A stretch of DNA of 64,000 nt from Daphnia carinata (Eukaryota > Arthropoda > Branchiopoda > Diplostraca > Daphniidae). Shown here one piece after another: positions 1 to 9,810 of this stretch. Where the stretch lies: NCBI RefSeq assembly GCF_022539665.2, contig NW_026712509.1, forward strand, positions 1 to 64,000, in the 5' to 3' direction. Within the stretch, counting starts at the first letter, position 1, and each line of letters starts with the position of its first letter. The notes below the pieces were generated by a model. It saw nothing but the letters and a program-made list of their open reading frames with translations, searched no databases and had not been told where the DNA came from. The position numbers and the translations under genes are program-made.

Positions 1-217
1 GGTATCTCATCTAACAAGTCTTTATAAATCAGAACCGTAATTACCTCTTTTCGTTGATCAATAAATAGGGGTAATAGACTTTTTCGAATTCCAAATTAAT
101 GGGTTTGACAAATTTTGCCGACACAAATGCGGCAGCTTCTCGGCCTAATTCCATGGCTTCGGCCACCGTGGGTACACCGAATTTCACCATTACGGAATCT
201 GTGTTACCATAGATTAC
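1..217 (-). pseudogene. POLD1: POLD1 fragment, inverted copy C (one exon)
   Basis: On the minus strand, 217 down to 44 encodes the DNA polymerase delta catalytic-subunit segment that contains polymerase motif C and the following palm/thumb stretch ([13 protein letters not shown], then [19 protein letters not shown]). A GT donor follows at about 43, and the rest of 1-43 is the start of the next intron, cut by the window edge. It is the exact mirror of the exon at 10763-10936 (position p pairs with 10980-p). As there, the catalytic motif that family members have as YGDTDS reads YGNTDS, losing an aspartate that binds catalytic metal. No upstream POLD1 exons precede it; a vasa-like fragment does. 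I read it as a dead partial copy. Confidence 0.8.
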
Positions 218-231
218 CTGACGTGACACTA

Positions 232-1096
232 ATTGAGAAAATCCTCGAGTCGCCCCGCGGTCGCGACAAGAGTATTGCACCCAGCTTGAAGATTTGACCG
301 ATGATGGCTCGTGACAGTTCCTTGATATATGACAGATTTTAAAACCGAATTGTAGGAGAATTTACACGCCCCGCGGTGAATTTGAATCGAAAATTCACGA
401 GTGCGTGCGACAATTACAACTTCTGGCTTTTGAACCATGGCGGGGATGCACCAGAAACACCTTGTTCTAACAATATGTTCATAAACGGTACCAAGTACGC
501 CGCCTATATGAAAAAATGTGAAATTTTAGATGACTTAATCAACGAATGTCACGAAGGGTTTCTTGAGTATCTTAAATGCAATTGGACCTTTTCGTAGTCG
601 CAATCACAGACGTGCCCACTCAAAATTACTTTTACCTCAACTTACCCAGTTCATATCGACCCATTCGAATCAAGTTAGTACGAAGGCATCAAGGTTTCAA
701 AATTACACAGCGTTCATTAATTGGATTACCGTTTTGCCGGAGCCCGTGACAGCACAAGTAATCAAATCTCTTTTGGCAAGAATATCTGCAACTGAAGCTT
801 TCTGTATAGGTGTTGATTTTATGTAGCCAGCAATCTTAATGTTTTGAAGTAGTAGTAGGCGCAGGCCGGCTTCTTCGAATGATGTTATTTATCGAGGTAC
901 ATCTTTTTCTGTAACCTAAAGCAAATCCAAATAGATATTTTCAAAACATAAACTACTGTTTCGAAAAATGGTTTACCTGGAGGACGACTTTATCAAAATT
1001 GTTAAAGTGTTCCCCACAGACGATCCCCTTAAACAGTTCCTTTTCATCGCATGTCACAGCTTCTGGAATGTATTGTTCACGCAGCTTTCCGTCGAT
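232..1096 (-). pseudogene. vasa: vasa/DDX4-like DEAD-box helicase fragment, inverted copy C
   Basis: This is the mirror copy of the fragment at 9884-10748. Three exon-like blocks lie on the minus strand at about 1096-977, 915-730 and 503-232. They cover the linker before the helicase core, the Q-motif region (GYIKSTPIQKAS), the Walker A motif (TGSGKT) and the motif Ia/Ib region (RTREF, TAGR). The same lesions are present: an in-frame TAA after DVPR, a one-base frameshift in the third block, and changed motifs Ia and Ib. Segments I compared appear identical to copy B, so duplication is recent or the copies have been homogenised. Normal vasa is an RNA helicase of germ-line granules; this piece stops before motif II (DEAD) and cannot encode a helicase. 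Confidence 0.75.
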
Positions 1097-1169
1097 TCAT
1101 CAATAGATTCGGGCAGCATTTCGAGGTGTGGCCGGACTCGGCTGGAGATTCGGGCTGAGAAATAGTTAA

Positions 1170-2180
1170 TCATGGAAACTCACCGACATCCACGACGGAA
1201 TAAGTAAACGATGTTGTCCTCGTAGATATGGCATCCACTGTCATGTCATCCCCGTCGGATTTGCCGTCCCCTTTCTTGCACTTTGGTAACATGAAGCAAA
1301 TGGTTGCTAGTCCCTATAGAAGGAAATAAACAATACATCTAATTATTTGTTAATAGTCATTTTTGCACAAAACTTACCACTGTAATTTGGACAGAGAAGA
1401 CGACGATAGCCGTCATTTGGAAACCAATGTGGTCCACTACAATGCCAGTCCCAGCGCGTAAAACAAAACGCCCAGCACCACTAAGAGACGACCATATACC
1501 GTCAACAAGCCCGTGAGTACTGGTATTATCCGGATAACCAGCATGTCTATTATCAAAATGCAAAAAAGAAATGAATACTGGCATAGCAAATTGAATTTTT
1601 AAAATGTGGCTTACACAGCTTCTCTCATGGCATCAACGACCCCCGAAACTTGTTGCCCTGCAAACGCAACTCCACTTAGTGCCAATGCCATACCGACAAC
1701 AGCTAGATTTCTAAAATAAAATCAAATAATGATACTAGTTAACGGTTTGAATTTGAGAATTGAAATCAAAAGTACCGATCAATAGGAACGAAGGGAAAAC
1801 GCCCCAGCAAAAATATGGACAAGGCTCCGATCATGGTACTGGAAAAAAGGCAGAGCTTCACAGGTCCTCGGCGATCGCACAAGTATCCCCAAATAGGGCT
1901 GGCTATACTGTTGGCACCGTCTTTCAGTCCGAAAAAGATATCCACGTAAAATGGTGTCAAGTCAAACTGCAAACAAAACATAAAATGATTCTAAAGAAAT
2001 TAATAATAACGCCAAGTCGGAAAACATACCGTACGCAACACTTGCGGTTCAAAGTTGATCGAGAGGAACCCGTTCGACATGTCGATACGATGAACGTGAA
2101 GAACGGGATCCAAATGGATGGAATACACAAAATAGCCAATGGCGATTGAGTTTTAGTTTATCCCTCGTCATACTGTGACA
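1170..2180 (-). pseudogene. SLC18B1-like MFS transporter pseudogene, copy C (3' exons)
   Basis: Minus-strand exons at 2180-2030, 1966-1776, 1710-1615, 1546-1378 and 1313-1170 correspond to exons 6-10 of copy B. The proteins match the C-terminal half of an SLC18B1-type major facilitator transporter, with segments such as DLTPFYVDIFFGLKDGANS and IASPIWGYLCDRRGPVK holding the DRR loop between membrane helices. The first exon here carries the stop codon and frameshift found in all three copies. The last two exons are open and end at a TGA (1172-1170). Introns have clear GT..AG ends. The copy stops about 50 bp into the intron before its first exon, where the inverted repeat ends (about 2231). Substrate cannot be inferred; as it stands it is inactive. 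Confidence 0.8.
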
Positions 2181-2344
2181 CTAAAATGTTGAGAAACGAG
2201 ATGAGAAGGCTGGTGACCTACAATATTTTGAATCCTACTATAATTTTGAATGGCCTACTATAATCACGGCCAGCAAACGCGCAATTGTGTTTATCATATA
2301 GAGTTCTTGCGCCTAAAATTTTTTAAAATTGCCAGCAGGGGCTG

Positions 2345-2507
2345 TGCACATTATAAGTTTAGGGAACACACACACACACACACACTACACACACACACAC
2401 ACATTAGTACCAACGATAAATTACCAAATCGAAGTTTCTTGTCACTCCTTTTGTAGGAAAAAACGTAAATATTGCCCCAAATTTGTTCCCTAAACTTATA
2501 ATGTGCA
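2345..2507. repeat. 23-bp perfect inverted repeat flanking a CA microsatellite
   Basis: The 23 bases at 2345-2367 are the exact reverse complement of 2485-2507. Between them lie a CA-dinucleotide run (next entry) and the start of transporter copy A. The right half is native to the transporter sequence, since a diverged equivalent exists in copy B near 8182-8205. The left half is therefore a flipped piece of it, as expected at a fold-back rearrangement junction between copies C and A. Confidence 0.75.
2366..2402. repeat. (CA)n microsatellite
   Basis: An alternating AC/CA tract of about 37 bp is interrupted once by a T. It lies between the inverted copy C and the direct copy A of the transporter pseudogene, directly at the breakpoint where similarity to copy B begins. 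Confidence 0.9.
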
Positions 2508-4047
2508 TCTTAATCTTTCTTGCAGCTAAAAGTTATTAGCGTTCGGTTCGCGTTTGTTTCTGAAGTTTTCATTGGAGGTATTTGCTGCTTATTGTCGGGG
2601 TGAGTAAAAAATTACACAAAAAACGCGAAAGCTGGGTTTTAATCAGTAAACTTTAAAAGCTTTTTAGAGTATTTCCCTCCCGGGGGTTCATTCGTCGTAA
2701 TCTCTATATTGATCCGCGTCATTCATGCGGCCGGAAACGCTGGTACAATTACGTCGACGTTTACTTACACTGCTGTAGAGTTTCCCAATTCGGTTCTCAA
2801 TTCGAGTCTTACAAGAACAATGATGAACATTGCCCAGTTTGCTAGTCCTATAGTCGGTGGTGCATTGCATGAAGTAGGTGGTTTTAAGACTACCTTTATC
2901 CTCATGGGAGGAATTCAAACTATTATGGCCTTTATTGCATTACCCTTTCTCGCCGATTATGACGGTAAGTTAGTTCAAAATATTGTACGTCACCAGCCTT
3001 CTCATCTCGTTTCTCAACATTTTAGTGTCACAGTATGACGAGGGATAAACTAAAACTCAATCGCCATTGGCTATTTTGTGTATTCCATCCATTTGGATCC
3101 CGTTCTTCACGTTCATCGTATCGACATGTCGAACGGGTTCCTCTCGATCAACTTTGAACCGCAAGTGTTGCGTACGGTATGTTTTCCGACTTGGCGTTAT
3201 TATTAATTTCTTTAGAATCATTTTATGTTTTGTTTGCAGTTTGACTTGACACCATTTTACGTGGGTATCTTTTTCGGACTGAAAGACGGTGCCAACAGTA
3301 TAGCCAGCCCTATTTGGGGATACTTGTGCGATCGCCGAGGACCTGTGAAGCTCTGCCTTTTTTCCAGTACCATGATCGGAGCCTTGTCCATATTTTTGCT
3401 GGGGCGTTTTCCCTTCGTTCCTATTGATCGGTACTTTTGATTTCAATTCTCAAATTCAAACCGTTTAACTAGTATCATTATTTGATTTTATTTTAGAAAT
3501 CTAGCTGTTGTCGGTATCGCATTGGCACAAAGTGGAGTTGCGTTTGCAGGGCAACAAGTTTCGGGGGTCGTTGATGCCATGAGAGAAGCTGTGTAAGCCA
3601 CATTTAAAAAATTCAATTTGCTGTGCCAGTATTCATTTCTTTTTTGCATTTTGATAATAGACATGCTGGTTATCCGGATAATCCCAATACTCACGGGCTT
3701 GTTGCTGGTATTTGGTCGTCTCTGCTGGGCGTTTTGTTTCACGCGCTGGGACTGGCATTTTAGTGGACCACATTGGTTTCCAAATGACGGCTGCCGTCGT
3801 GGTCTCTGTTCAAATTACAGTGGTAAGTTTTGACCATAAATAAATGACTATTAACAAGTAAATAATAAGATGCATTATTTCTTTCCTTCTATAGGGTTTA
3901 GCAACCATGTGCTTCATGTTACCAAAGTGCAAGAAAGGTGACGGCAAATCCGACGGGGATGACACGACAGTGGATGCCATATCTACGAGGACAACATCGT
4001 TTACTTATTCGTGGATATCGTGGATGTCGGTGAGTTTCCACGATTAA
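2403..4047 (+). pseudogene. SLC18B1-like MFS transporter pseudogene, copy A
   Basis: A direct repeat of copy B (offset 5767 over exons 5-8). It begins inside exon 2, with later exons at 2526-2599, 2660-2964, 3026-3176, 3240-3430, 3497-3592, 3661-3822 and 3895-4047. Recognisable family segments are IRVIHAAGNAGTI (helix IV region), the HEVGGFKTTF segment and the CDRR loop. Lesions: the shared in-frame TAA and frameshift in the exon at 3026-3176, a private 7-bp deletion near 3727 that shifts the frame, and a rearranged last exon with a different stop. It lacks the intron that copy B has at 8509-8571; here the flanking exons are fused with a slightly different, one-codon-shorter join. Similarity to copy B ends about 4080. 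The product would have been a 12-helix membrane transporter. Confidence 0.8.
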
Positions 4048-4080
4048 CTATTTCTCAGCCCGAATCTCCAGCCGAGTCCG

Positions 4081-5389
4081 TCACGTGCAAATCAGTGTCG
4101 ATCCCATTACCGCGAGACTGTGCCATTATTCGCCGCATGCGCGCTGAAACATATGCCGGGTTCTCTGGCTGAACAGATTAGGCCCATCGTGTAGACTAGA
4201 TAATTGAATTTAGAAACTTGAGAATCTCATCTAGCACCCTACCACTTGCCACATCTGTAACAATACCCGATATTTTCCGTGTCTCTTCCGGCTGGCTTTA
4301 ACTATTTTATGAAAATCATATCCGGCTAATCCATACTCTGTCGCACGATCTGCTTTTAATCCAATCGATAATTTTCAGGAAAGCGTTTTGGCTTCGTTTT
4401 TTCAGCCAATTTTTGATATTCGAGCAGAACAAGAGAAAAATCGATTCATGCGACAAAATCTTGTTTAAATTTAATTGAGCTTAAGCCAAATTGAATTTTA
4501 AAAATGCATTACATTTTATGTGGTGTTGTGGCGAATGGTACGGGAATGGATGAATAGGCTTTTAACAGCTGTGGTGATCACATTCAAATATTATCGATTC
4601 GACCGAAAGATGGTCGTGCTCGTCAGAGCGTCCACCCACACGCTTTATGCTAGTCATTGACTAAAAAATGTTACTTAAAGAAGCGAACCGTTCTGACCGT
4701 TGAATGAAGGACGCACGCGAGTCTTTTGATCTACTAGCGGAATAAGGATACAAAAATTGATAAATTTCCAGTTTGAAGTAGACATTTTTTTCCCCTTTTT
4801 GCAATGATAACGCCATCAACCGTTATGGCGTGACGTGTTCCATCGTTCCAAATCACTTTTCTTGTTCCCATTTTCTTTTCCGAGGGCTTTTCAAGTGGGA
4901 AAAAGGAAGAAGCCTTTGAAGTAGGAAGAACAAGCAAAGTATAAACATAGAGATTGGTAACGATAACGGAATTTCGTGAAATTAAATATGGGGAACTGAG
5001 AATTCGATGACTAACTGTAAAATTATTAGTGCGATTGAGTTGTTTTCCTCTGCAATTTTTAAAAACTTGTACGTACCTATTGACTGATCTAGTATAGTCA
5101 CAGGTAGAATACTCTAAACCAATGCAATCACGCGTGAATGTATAAAAATCGGAAGCCGCTTAAATTTTTTTTTCTTGCGCAAGAAGGAAGCGTGAATGAC
5201 GGTACGATCACCAGGTCAATGCAATGAGAAGTTGTAAAAATAATTCAATTATTTTTCTTTGTTTAGGCTATTCCCAAAAAACTAATTGAAATCGTGTTTC
5301 ATAAGCCACATTGTTTTAACTGGTAGCCCTTCGTGGTAGGACCATCGAAGCTCTTGTCTAAGTATTAAAACACTAGAATTCGTTGGAGC
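4081..5389. other. No recognisable gene
   Basis: About 1.3 kb of mostly AT-rich, single-copy-looking sequence starts where the copy A duplication ends. A minus-strand open frame at 4937-4734 (67 codons) contains RKVIWNDGTRHAITVDG, which is faintly protein-like, but has no splice or family support. A TATAAAA-type box occurs near 5140 on the plus strand without a convincing gene after it. Confidence 0.5.
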
Positions 5390-5390
5390 A

Positions 5391-5415
5391 TTTTTTTTTT
5401 TTTAACATCTTTATT
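5391..5415 (-). promoter_or_regulatory. AATAAA plus encoded poly(A) tract at 3' end of the 435-aa gene
   Basis: On the minus strand an AATAAA signal (5415-5410) is followed six bases later by a run of 13 A (plus-strand T run 5391-5403). The signal lies about 360 bp beyond the stop codon of the ORF at 5773. A genomic A-tract this close behind a polyadenylation signal is the usual scar of a reverse-transcribed mRNA, which fits the absence of introns in the gene, though an A-tract can arise by chance. Confidence 0.5.
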
Positions 5416-5772
5416 TTTAAGATCCAAATTATTGCCGACAGTACAAGCAATCTGTAGTAACCAAGCATAGAATTCGTGAAAGAAATCGAAAGAAAAGAGA
5501 AGCTGGAGAGGTATAACTATGAAAATGTAAGCATGCTTAGAAAATCTGTGGACTTTGTTCAAATCACGTCCCATTTAAATTAAGGTATTGGGAGAATGAA
5601 TGAATGAAATTGGGGGAGGGAGAGAGGTGACAATGGCCATAACGATTAAAAAATTTTCCGCTTTAACAGCATAGTTATTTCTTAACCAATTATGCCATTG
5701 TCGTCTCTCTTCACTCAATTTTGCCCCTTCCTTCAAACGTTACGAATTTAAACAAAGCCAAAGCACACAGAA
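5416..5772 (-). other. Probable 3' UTR of the retropepsin-like gene
   Basis: AT-rich, non-coding on the minus strand between the stop codon of the 435-aa ORF and the AATAAA/poly(A) tract at 5415-5391. No competing gene or repeat is visible in it. Confidence 0.4.
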
Positions 5773-7080
5773 TTATCTAAGCATCAAAACATATTCATTG
5801 TTAGACCTTCTTTCCTCTGCTTTCATTTGGTCGTTAGAAGAACGATGTCCAAACATCGTTTTGAGTCTTTTGAAGAATTTCTTCCCCTTTTTTTCTGCCT
5901 TTGGCTCCGGAAACATTTCTTTGGCGAAAGCCACTTCTGCCATCTTCTTCTCAAAATCGATATTTTCGTTTTCGACAATCACTTGCAGGGCTTTTTCTCT
6001 TCGCCGGAGAAGTTCGGTTAGTTTCGCGCGTTCTACTTCCGATGATGCAGACGCAAGTTTTGTTTTATGATCATCCAGCGCGTCTTCTGCATCACGTATA
6101 ACTTCGCGGGACCTCCTTTTGTCATTTTCGTAGAGTTTTTCCAGCTTAGAAAAAGTCTTCCTGAGCTTGTCGATGCTGTTGCATTCAATGACAAGCGGTT
6201 CAGATTTGTTCCCGGAGGCGGCCCTTTTTATCTCGAACGCTACCATTATGGCCATTATGGTCTGTGACATGTACTTTTCATACTTTTCGCGATTTTTCTT
6301 ATTCTTGTCTTTTGCTATATCGATCAGTAACGTCAAGTAATTGATCATAGCACCGGTCAAGTTTAGTGTAGTATTAGGTTCGGCATCCGATTTTGTTGTC
6401 GGGGTTTCGGGAGGCGTTTCCTTTCCTGTTGTGCGTGTTATTTTGATCAAATGCGCATTTTGTTGATGTAAATGGAGGTCGTGGAAGAGTCTGCAACCGA
6501 GGAAGTTGGGCATAGCCTTATATCCTGCACACACGTAAATTGGGATTTCAGTTGTTTTGTCTTGTAATACAACGTGGGTGTAGAAAAATCCAACGACCTC
6601 TTCCCATTTTACGTGCTCTTTGAACTTCCCTGTACGCTTAGACTTGACCAAATTGTACTTCGTAAAAGGCGTTAAGTTGGGCTCGCCTATTTGTTGCCAT
6701 TGTTGTAGACTGATGATTGACTCGTCACAGCCTTTGTCAATCACCATATCCACTTTATGCTTGTTCAGACATACCTGCACAGACTTGATCTTGATGGTAT
6801 TTTCTTCTCTCAAAAATCCCGGTTTGACGAATTTCTGTTTCATTCGCTCGAAGAATCGTGATTGCTTCGACTGTTGGGCGCCCTTTGCAGTTCCATCTGG
6901 TTTCTCTGCTTGGCAATCAGTACTAGATGAAGTATTCTGGGGTAAAGGATGCGTCGTGTTACATTCCTGTAACAAGTCGCTCCTGTTTTCTGGTGTCAAC
7001 TGTTCAGGTTGTTCTTCTCTGCTGGAAGATCCTGTTAATGCTGTGACGAACGTGAAGATATTCATAAATGAGGGAACCAT
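5773..7080 (-). CDS. Retropepsin-like protein with D-K-G triad and coiled-coil tail, 435 aa
   Basis: One uninterrupted frame, intronless, in a region otherwise full of broken genes. The start is the ATG at 7080, in a good animal context (TTCAAAATGG) with an in-frame stop 18 bases upstream. Residues 1-70 are Ser/Thr/Gln-rich; 70-92 is basic. Residues about 97-205 look like a retroviral/Ty3-type aspartic protease fold: the VDMVID strand, then the triad, then SIIS, and late in the domain IPIYV and NFLGCRLF where such proteases have a hydrophobic-Gly motif. The triad, D-T/S-G in active enzymes, is D115-K116-G117, so catalysis is doubtful. A Pro/Thr linker (218-240) leads to a helical part and a long charged coiled coil (about 303-400) with a basic C-terminus. 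No gag, RT or integrase is attached. I infer a retroelement-derived host gene or a retrogene; function unknown. Confidence 0.75.
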   Translation of the reverse strand: MVPSFMNIFTFVTALTGSSSREEQPEQLTPENRSDLLQECNTTHPLPQNTSSSTDCQAEKPDGTAKGAQQSKQSRFFERMKQKFVKPGFLREENTIKIKSVQVCLNKHKVDMVIDKGCDESIISLQQWQQIGEPNLTPFTKYNLVKSKRTGKFKEHVKWEEVVGFFYTHVVLQDKTTEIPIYVCAGYKAMPNFLGCRLFHDLHLHQQNAHLIKITRTTGKETPPETPTTKSDAEPNTTLNLTGAMINYLTLLIDIAKDKNKKNREKYEKYMSQTIMAIMVAFEIKRAASGNKSEPLVIECNSIDKLRKTFSKLEKLYENDKRRSREVIRDAEDALDDHKTKLASASSEVERAKLTELLRRREKALQVIVENENIDFEKKMAEVAFAKEMFPEPKAEKKGKKFFKRLKTMFGHRSSNDQMKAEERRSNNEYVLMLR

Positions 7081-7580
7081 TTTGAATATTTCGATTTACT
7101 TCGGGTGCTTGAAAAACACCGCTCGCTGTCTCGCTTTATGGCATTTTTCGACGGAAGACAGAACCCATCACTGCTCAAACTCTGATGTTTTTTCAAAAAA
7201 AAATGTTAATAAAATAAGGTAATTTGAATTGTGTGAAGGAAATTAAATGAATTAGAATTTTTCCCGTAATGTTCAACACAAATAACTGTAAAAAACTCTA
7301 AAAAGTATTTTTATTTCGTGAAAAACTATCTCAGTTTTGGAATCTTCTGAATTCACATGCATGCCGTCTATAGGACATATACCCTGGTGGTTATTACTGT
7401 TTCCGCTATCATTTCCACGATATACCGTCCCGCCTTAGCCAACTCGTGTTTTTCGTTTGCACCTCGACGCAGACCTACGTTGTTATGTGCTTGAGTCTTG
7501 CTCTTTAGCATGCCAAAGAAATTTGACTACTATTGCTATTTTTATTTATAGCTAAGGAGAAGTAAGATACCACAAGCTGT
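7081..7580. other. Intergenic; presumed upstream region of the 435-aa gene
   Basis: About 500 bp between the minus-strand retropepsin-like gene and plus-strand transporter copy B. A minus-strand ACATCAGAGT near 7185-7195 resembles an arthropod initiator, preceded by a TTATTTTATTA stretch, but this is weak. No repeat or coding segment recognised. Confidence 0.4.
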
Positions 7581-7805
7581 TTGAAGAATGGGTATGTTGG
7601 ATCGTTCACAACCTTGGCTAAGCCATGTTTGCCATACCCACCCTATCCAGAAAGACAGCAAAAGAATAGGTCAGTTTCGATGGCTGAAACATCACCAGTG
7701 CTTTGGCATGATCAGGTGCAAAAACGACTGAAAAGATTGAATCAACACTTATTACTCGAACGAAAAGGAGTTGAGCACAAAGGAGGATACTGTGAAAAAG
7801 GATAG
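7581..7805 (+). other. Open frame of unknown identity upstream of transporter copy B
   Basis: A 74-codon plus frame ends in a TAG just inside the transporter's first recognisable exon but in a different frame. A second frame over the same bases reads WLSHVC...GQFRWLKHHQCFGMIRC, which looks protein-like. I recognise neither. It may be the damaged 5' exon of copy B or an unrelated captured fragment. Confidence 0.25.
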
Positions 7806-9810
7806 ATGCCTGTCAACAGCATCATCTGACAGTTGTAATGGAGGTTGTGGAGGGCTTAAGAAGAAAAAATATAGGCGTTTTGGAGAGGTTGATAAAACAG
7901 AGAAGAAAAAACTGACACCCAGACAATGGCTTCTATTGGTTGTTCTCTCATTAGCAACTCTCACATCATCATTTGCCTTTCCCCCCCGTTCTTTCCCTAA
8001 ATTGTAAGTATCTGTGAAATAAGATCATATGTAATGTGAAATCTAAATGTTTGCTTTAATCTCTAGGCTGAAGATAAGGGTGCCACAGTATCCATTTATG
8101 GATTTATTATTGGTACCAACTGCCTGACATCGTTTCTTGTCACACTCCTTTTATTGGAAAAACGTAAATATTACCCCAAATTTGTTCCATAAACGTGTAA
8201 TTTGCATCTTCATCTTTCTTTCAGCTAAAAGTTAGTGGCGTTCGGTTCACCTTTGTTTCTGGAGTTTTCATTGGAGGTATTTGCTGCTTATTATCGGGGT
8301 GAGTAGTAAATTACACAAAAAAAACGCAAAAGCTGGGTTTTAATCAGTAAACTTTAAAAGCTTTTTAGAGTATTTCCCTCCCGGGGGTTCATTCGTCGTA
8401 ATATCTATATTGATCCGCGTCATTCACGCTGCCGGAAACGCTGGAACAATTACGGCGACGTTTACGTACACTGCTGTGGAGTTTCCCAATTCCGTTGCCA
8501 AAATCTTTGTAAGATTCACTAATGCAGGTTTAGCGTTCGCTGTTCAATTTCTACCATTGTTCTAATTTTAGAATCTTACAAGAACCATGATGAACATTGC
8601 CCAGTTTGCTAGTCCTATAGTCGGTGGTGCATTGCATGAAGTAGGTGGTTTTAAGACTACCTTTATCCTCATGGGAGGAATTCAAACTATTATGGCCTTT
8701 ATTGCATTACCCTTTCTCGCCGATTATGACGGTAAGTTAGTTCAAAATATTGTACGTCACCAGCCTTCTCATCTCGTTTCTCAACATTTTAGTGTCACAG
8801 TATGACGAGGGATAAACTAAAACTCAATCGCCATTGGCTATTTTGTGTATTCCATCCATTTGGATCCCGTTCTTCACGTTCATCGTATCGACATGTCGAA
8901 CGGGTTCCTCTCGATCAACTTTGAACCGCAAGTGTTGCGTACGGTATGTTTTCCGTCTTGGCGTTATTATTAATTTCTTTAGAATCATTTTATGTTTTGT
9001 TTGCAGTTTGACTTGACACCATTTTACGTGGGTATCTTTTTCGGACTGAAAGACGGTGCCAACAGTATAGCCAGCCCTATTTGGGGATACTTGTGCGATC
9101 GCCGAGGACCTGTGAAGCTCTGCCTTTTTTCCAGTACCATGATCGGAGCCTTGTCCATATTTTTGCTGGGGCGTTTTCCCTTCGTTCCTATTGATCGGTA
9201 CTTTTGATTTCAATTCTCAAATTCAAACCGTTTAACTAGTATCATTATTTGATTTTATTTTAGAAATCTAGCTGTTGTCGGTATCGCATTGGCACAAAGT
9301 GGAGTTGCGTTTGCAGGGCAACAAGTTTCGGGGGTCGTTGATGCCATGAGAGAAGCTATGTAAGCCACATTTAAAAAAATCAATTTACTGTACCAGTATT
9401 CATTTCTTTTTTTTTTTTTCGTTTTGATAATAGACATGCTGGTTATCCGGATAATCCCAGTACTCACGGGCTTGTTGCCGGTATATGGTCGTCTCTTAGT
9501 GGTGCTGGGCGTTTTGTTTCACGCGCTGGGACTGGCATTTTAGTGGACCACATTGGTTTCCAAATGACGGCTGTCGTCGTCTTCTCTGTCCAAATTACAG
9601 TGTTAAGTTTTATGCAAAAATGACTATTAACAAATAATTAGATGTATTGTTTATTTCCTTCTATAGGGACTAGCAACCATTTGCTTCATGTTACCAAAAT
9701 GCAAGAAAGGGGACGGCAAATCCGACGGGGATGACATGACAGTGGATGCCATATCTACGAGGACAACATCGTTTACTTATTCCGTCGTGGATGTCGGTGA
9801 GTTTCCATGA
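7771..9810 (+). pseudogene. SLC18B1-like MFS transporter pseudogene, copy B (most complete)
   Basis: Ten exons can be traced: about 7771-8003, 8067-8194, 8225-8298, 8361-8508, 8572-8731, 8793-8943, 9007-9197, 9264-9359, 9434-9602 and 9667-9810. Exon 1 gives the first membrane helix (QWLLLVVLSLATLTSSFAF); later exons give GATVSIYGFIIGTN, IRVIHAAGNAGTITATF, HEVGGFKTTFILMGG, ANSIASPIWGYLCDRR and GAGRFVSRAGTGIL, in the order of an SLC18B1-type MFS carrier, ending in a Lys/Asp-rich tail. No in-frame ATG starts exon 1. Lesions: a frameshift at a run of seven C near 7980, TAA codons at about 7998 and in exon 6, a frameshift in exon 6 before MSNGFLSINFEPQ, and a GT-to-TT change at the exon 9 donor (about 9603) that copies A and C do not have. 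Not functional. Confidence 0.8.

Larger units (their letters stand above)
1..2231. repeat. Left arm of 2.2-kb inverted duplication (partner 8742-10979)
   Basis: Reading this interval backwards and complemented reproduces 8742-10979. Position p pairs with 10980-p through at least 1-1313, and the register slips by about 7 bp beyond a homopolymer run near 9410-9420. The vasa and POLD1 part looks identical where I compared it, while the transporter part has scattered substitutions and small indels. The pairing fades after 2231. The arm runs off the left edge, so its full length is unknown. Confidence 0.9.

Noticed and set aside
1760-2149. 129-codon open frame found three times (1760-2149 plus, 3057-3446 minus, 8824-9213 minus)
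   Set aside because: It lies antisense across two transporter exons and their intron. Its conservation only reflects the recent duplication of the locus.
4734-4937. 67-codon minus frame with KVIWNDGTRHAITVDG
   Set aside because: A vague similarity to Gly/Asp-rich repeat proteins came to mind, but there are no supporting exons or motifs, so no gene was called.
6620-7222. 200-codon plus-strand frame opposite the 435-aa gene
   Set aside because: It is the antisense shadow of the retropepsin-like coding region, with no recognisable domain.
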